From the NCBI GenBank assembly GCA_026400355.1, contig JAPLPE010000023.1:1-64000 (forward strand): a DNA stretch of 64,000 bases, given 5' to 3'. The first letter of the stretch is position 1. Each line of letters starts with the position of its first letter. This stretch comes from Rhodobacterales bacterium. GTDB lineage: Bacteria; Pseudomonadota; Alphaproteobacteria; Rhodobacterales; Rhodobacteraceae. Below, in pieces: positions 62,782-64,000 of the stretch. Below the pieces are notes generated by a model that worked only from the letters and a program-made list of their open reading frames with translations, did not search any database and had not been told where the DNA came from. The position numbers and the translations under genes are program-made.

Positions 62782-64000
62782 ATGGCCGAACCCCCGATGC
62801 AAGCGGAACAAGAGCGCCCGAAATCCAAACGGATCGGGGCGCTGCGGGCGTTGTGGCCGTTCATGTGGCCATACCGGGCCATTCTGGTGCTGGCTGTGGT
62901 AGCCCTGACGCTGACAGCCATGGTCTCTCTTGTGCTGCCTCTGGCGGCGCGGCGGGTCGTGGACAATTTCGGGTCGCCCGAGACATTTCTCCTGGATAGG
63001 TATTTCCTTGCGGCCATCGTGATTGCTGCCCTTCTCGCGGTTGGGACGGCGCTGCGGTATTATCTGGTCACGCAGTTGGGTGAACGGGTTGTGGCGGATA
63101 TCCGCAAGGCGGTGTTTGACCGGATGATAGGCATGTCGCCCGCTTTTTATGAGCGGATCATGACGGGCGAGGTGCTCAGCCGGATCACGACTGACACGAC
63201 GCTGATCCTGTCTGTGATCGGGTCTTCGGTCTCGGTCGCGCTGCGCAACGTGCTGATGCTGGCGGGCGGTCTGATCCTGCTGTTTGTCACCTCGCCCAAG
63301 CTGACCGGGCTGGTCCTTCTGATTGTACCGCTGGTGATCGTGCCGATCGTCGTGATGGGGAGGCGGCTGCGGGAACTGAGCCGCGAGAATCAGGACTGGA
63401 TCGCGTCGTCATCGGGTTCGGCATCGGAATCGCTTTTGTCAGCGCAGACGGTGCAGGCCTTTACGCATGAAACACCAAGCCGTGCCGCGTTTTCGGATGT
63501 GACCGAGAAGAGCTATGTCTCGGCCCGCAAGCGCATCGGCGTTCGGGCCGTAATGACGGCGATTGTCATATTCCTGATCTTTTCGGGGATTGTGGGCGTC
63601 CTGTGGATCGGCGCGCATGACGTGCGGGCCGGGACGATGACGGCGGGCGAACTGGTGCAGTTTGTCATCTATTCCGTCATGGTCGCGGGTGGCGTAGGTG
63701 CACTGACCGAGGTTTGGGGTGAATTGCAACGAGCGGCAGGCGCGACCGAGCGCCTGGTCGAATTGCTGAATGCCGAAGATGCGGTCTCAGATCCTGTCCA
63801 GGGCCAGCCTGTGCCCAACATGCGGGAAGGCGAGATCGTGTTTGACGATGTCGTGTTTCAGTACCCATCGCGTCCCGGCATTTCGGCGCTCGATCATGTA
63901 AGCCTGACGATCAAGCCTGGCGAGACGGTTGCGCTGGTCGGCCCCTCCGGTGCGGGCAAGACGACGGTCATCCAGCTTCTTCTGCGGTTCTACGATCCGC
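62782..64000 (+). CDS. ABC transporter, fused permease and ATPase (truncated at window end)
   Basis: The frame from ATG 62782 runs open to the end of the window (406 codons seen). Residues about 25-320 form a six-helix ABC exporter transmembrane domain (for example ALWPFMWPYRAILVLAVVAL and GEVLSRITTDTTLI). The nucleotide-binding domain begins after EIVFDDVVFQYPSRPG, with the Walker A motif GPSGAGKTT complete. The Walker B and signature motifs lie beyond the window. The layout is MsbA/multidrug type: a homodimeric exporter of lipids or drugs. A weak GGAC site precedes the ATG; an out-of-frame ATG lies at 62750. Confidence 0.88.
   Translation, partial: MAEPPMQAEQERPKSKRIGALRALWPFMWPYRAILVLAVVALTLTAMVSLVLPLAARRVVDNFGSPETFLLDRYFLAAIVIAALLAVGTALRYYLVTQLGERVVADIRKAVFDRMIGMSPAFYERIMTGEVLSRITTDTTLILSVIGSSVSVALRNVLMLAGGLILLFVTSPKLTGLVLLIVPLVIVPIVVMGRRLRELSRENQDWIASSSGSASESLLSAQTVQAFTHETPSRAAFSDVTEKSYVSARKRIGVRAVMTAIVIFLIFSGIVGVLWIGAHDVRAGTMTAGELVQFVIYSVMVAGGVGALTEVWGELQRAAGATERLVELLNAEDAVSDPVQGQPVPNMREGEIVFDDVVFQYPSRPGISALDHVSLTIKPGETVALVGPSGAGKTTVIQLLLRFYDP

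Noticed and set aside
1-64000. CRISPR arrays, rRNA genes and prophage
   Set aside because: No short regularly spaced direct repeats, no rRNA-like sequence and no phage structural or integrase genes were seen.

Overview
The window is GC-rich chromosomal DNA of an anoxygenic phototrophic alphaproteobacterium, almost certainly a member of the Rhodobacteraceae. The strongest evidence is a light-harvesting 2 locus (pucB-pucA-pucC) near the right end with two TGT-N12-ACA sites of the PpsR/CrtJ type in its promoter. A malyl-CoA lyase and malate-CoA ligase group, an ScfR-type regulator and the general gene content fit the same family. No rRNA, CRISPR array or complete mobile element was found.

Bases 1-15,000 are a scarred region. 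It holds the 3' end of an IS630-family element whose transposase carries an in-frame stop, a pfkB-type sugar kinase whose stop codon lies at the IS end, and a back-to-back junction between the last codons of a Crp/Fnr regulator and a 5'-truncated arylsulfatase. A very large PAS-GGDEF-EAL gene is broken by one frameshift and two nonsense codons, and one of two tandem alpha/beta-hydrolase lipoproteins is frameshifted. Intact genes in between include gltX, a MATE exporter, a D-2-hydroxyacid dehydrogenase and a DUF4432 protein.

Bases 14,600-20,650 hold a serine-cycle cluster read leftwards (sgaA, malyl-CoA lyase, mtkA, mtkB). It is divergent from an ScfR/PccR-type acyl-CoA-responsive regulator, and the shared gap contains two matching inverted repeats. 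glyA (about 27 kb) supplies another serine-cycle step and maeB (about 32 kb) a C4/C3 interconversion. Bases 20,690-33,125 are mostly housekeeping genes (lepA, glyA, nadK, maeB) and small envelope proteins. Among these is a compact curli-like pair: a protein of ten perfect 11-residue repeats followed by a CsgH-like lipoprotein, with a hairpin between them.

Bases 33,250-38,950 are a tightly coupled nucleoside salvage operon (cdd, deoA, deoB, add, upp) preceded by a cupin gene. Bases 39,000-48,940 carry envelope and metabolic genes: a SPOR protein, a degenerate protease-like membrane protein, a Hint-like protein without its catalytic residues, a META/MliC protein, a 5'-nucleotidase-like protein, pyrD and a second MATE exporter. 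Bases 48,927-58,632 form a fatty-acid/acyl-CoA degradation region: two thioesterases, two MerR regulators, acyl-CoA dehydrogenase, a GST-like protein, thiolase, cupin and a FadB-type fusion.

Bases 58,700-64,000 hold an HMCES/YedK-type protein, a small protein downstream of pucC, the pucBAC operon, tRNA-Gly(TCC) and the start of an ABC exporter. The LH2 alpha subunit is the most unusual object in the window. It has Phe44-Leu45 in place of the usual aromatic pair, which predicts blue-shifted B800-820-like absorption, and a C-terminal tail of about 60 residues that ordinary LH2 alpha subunits lack.
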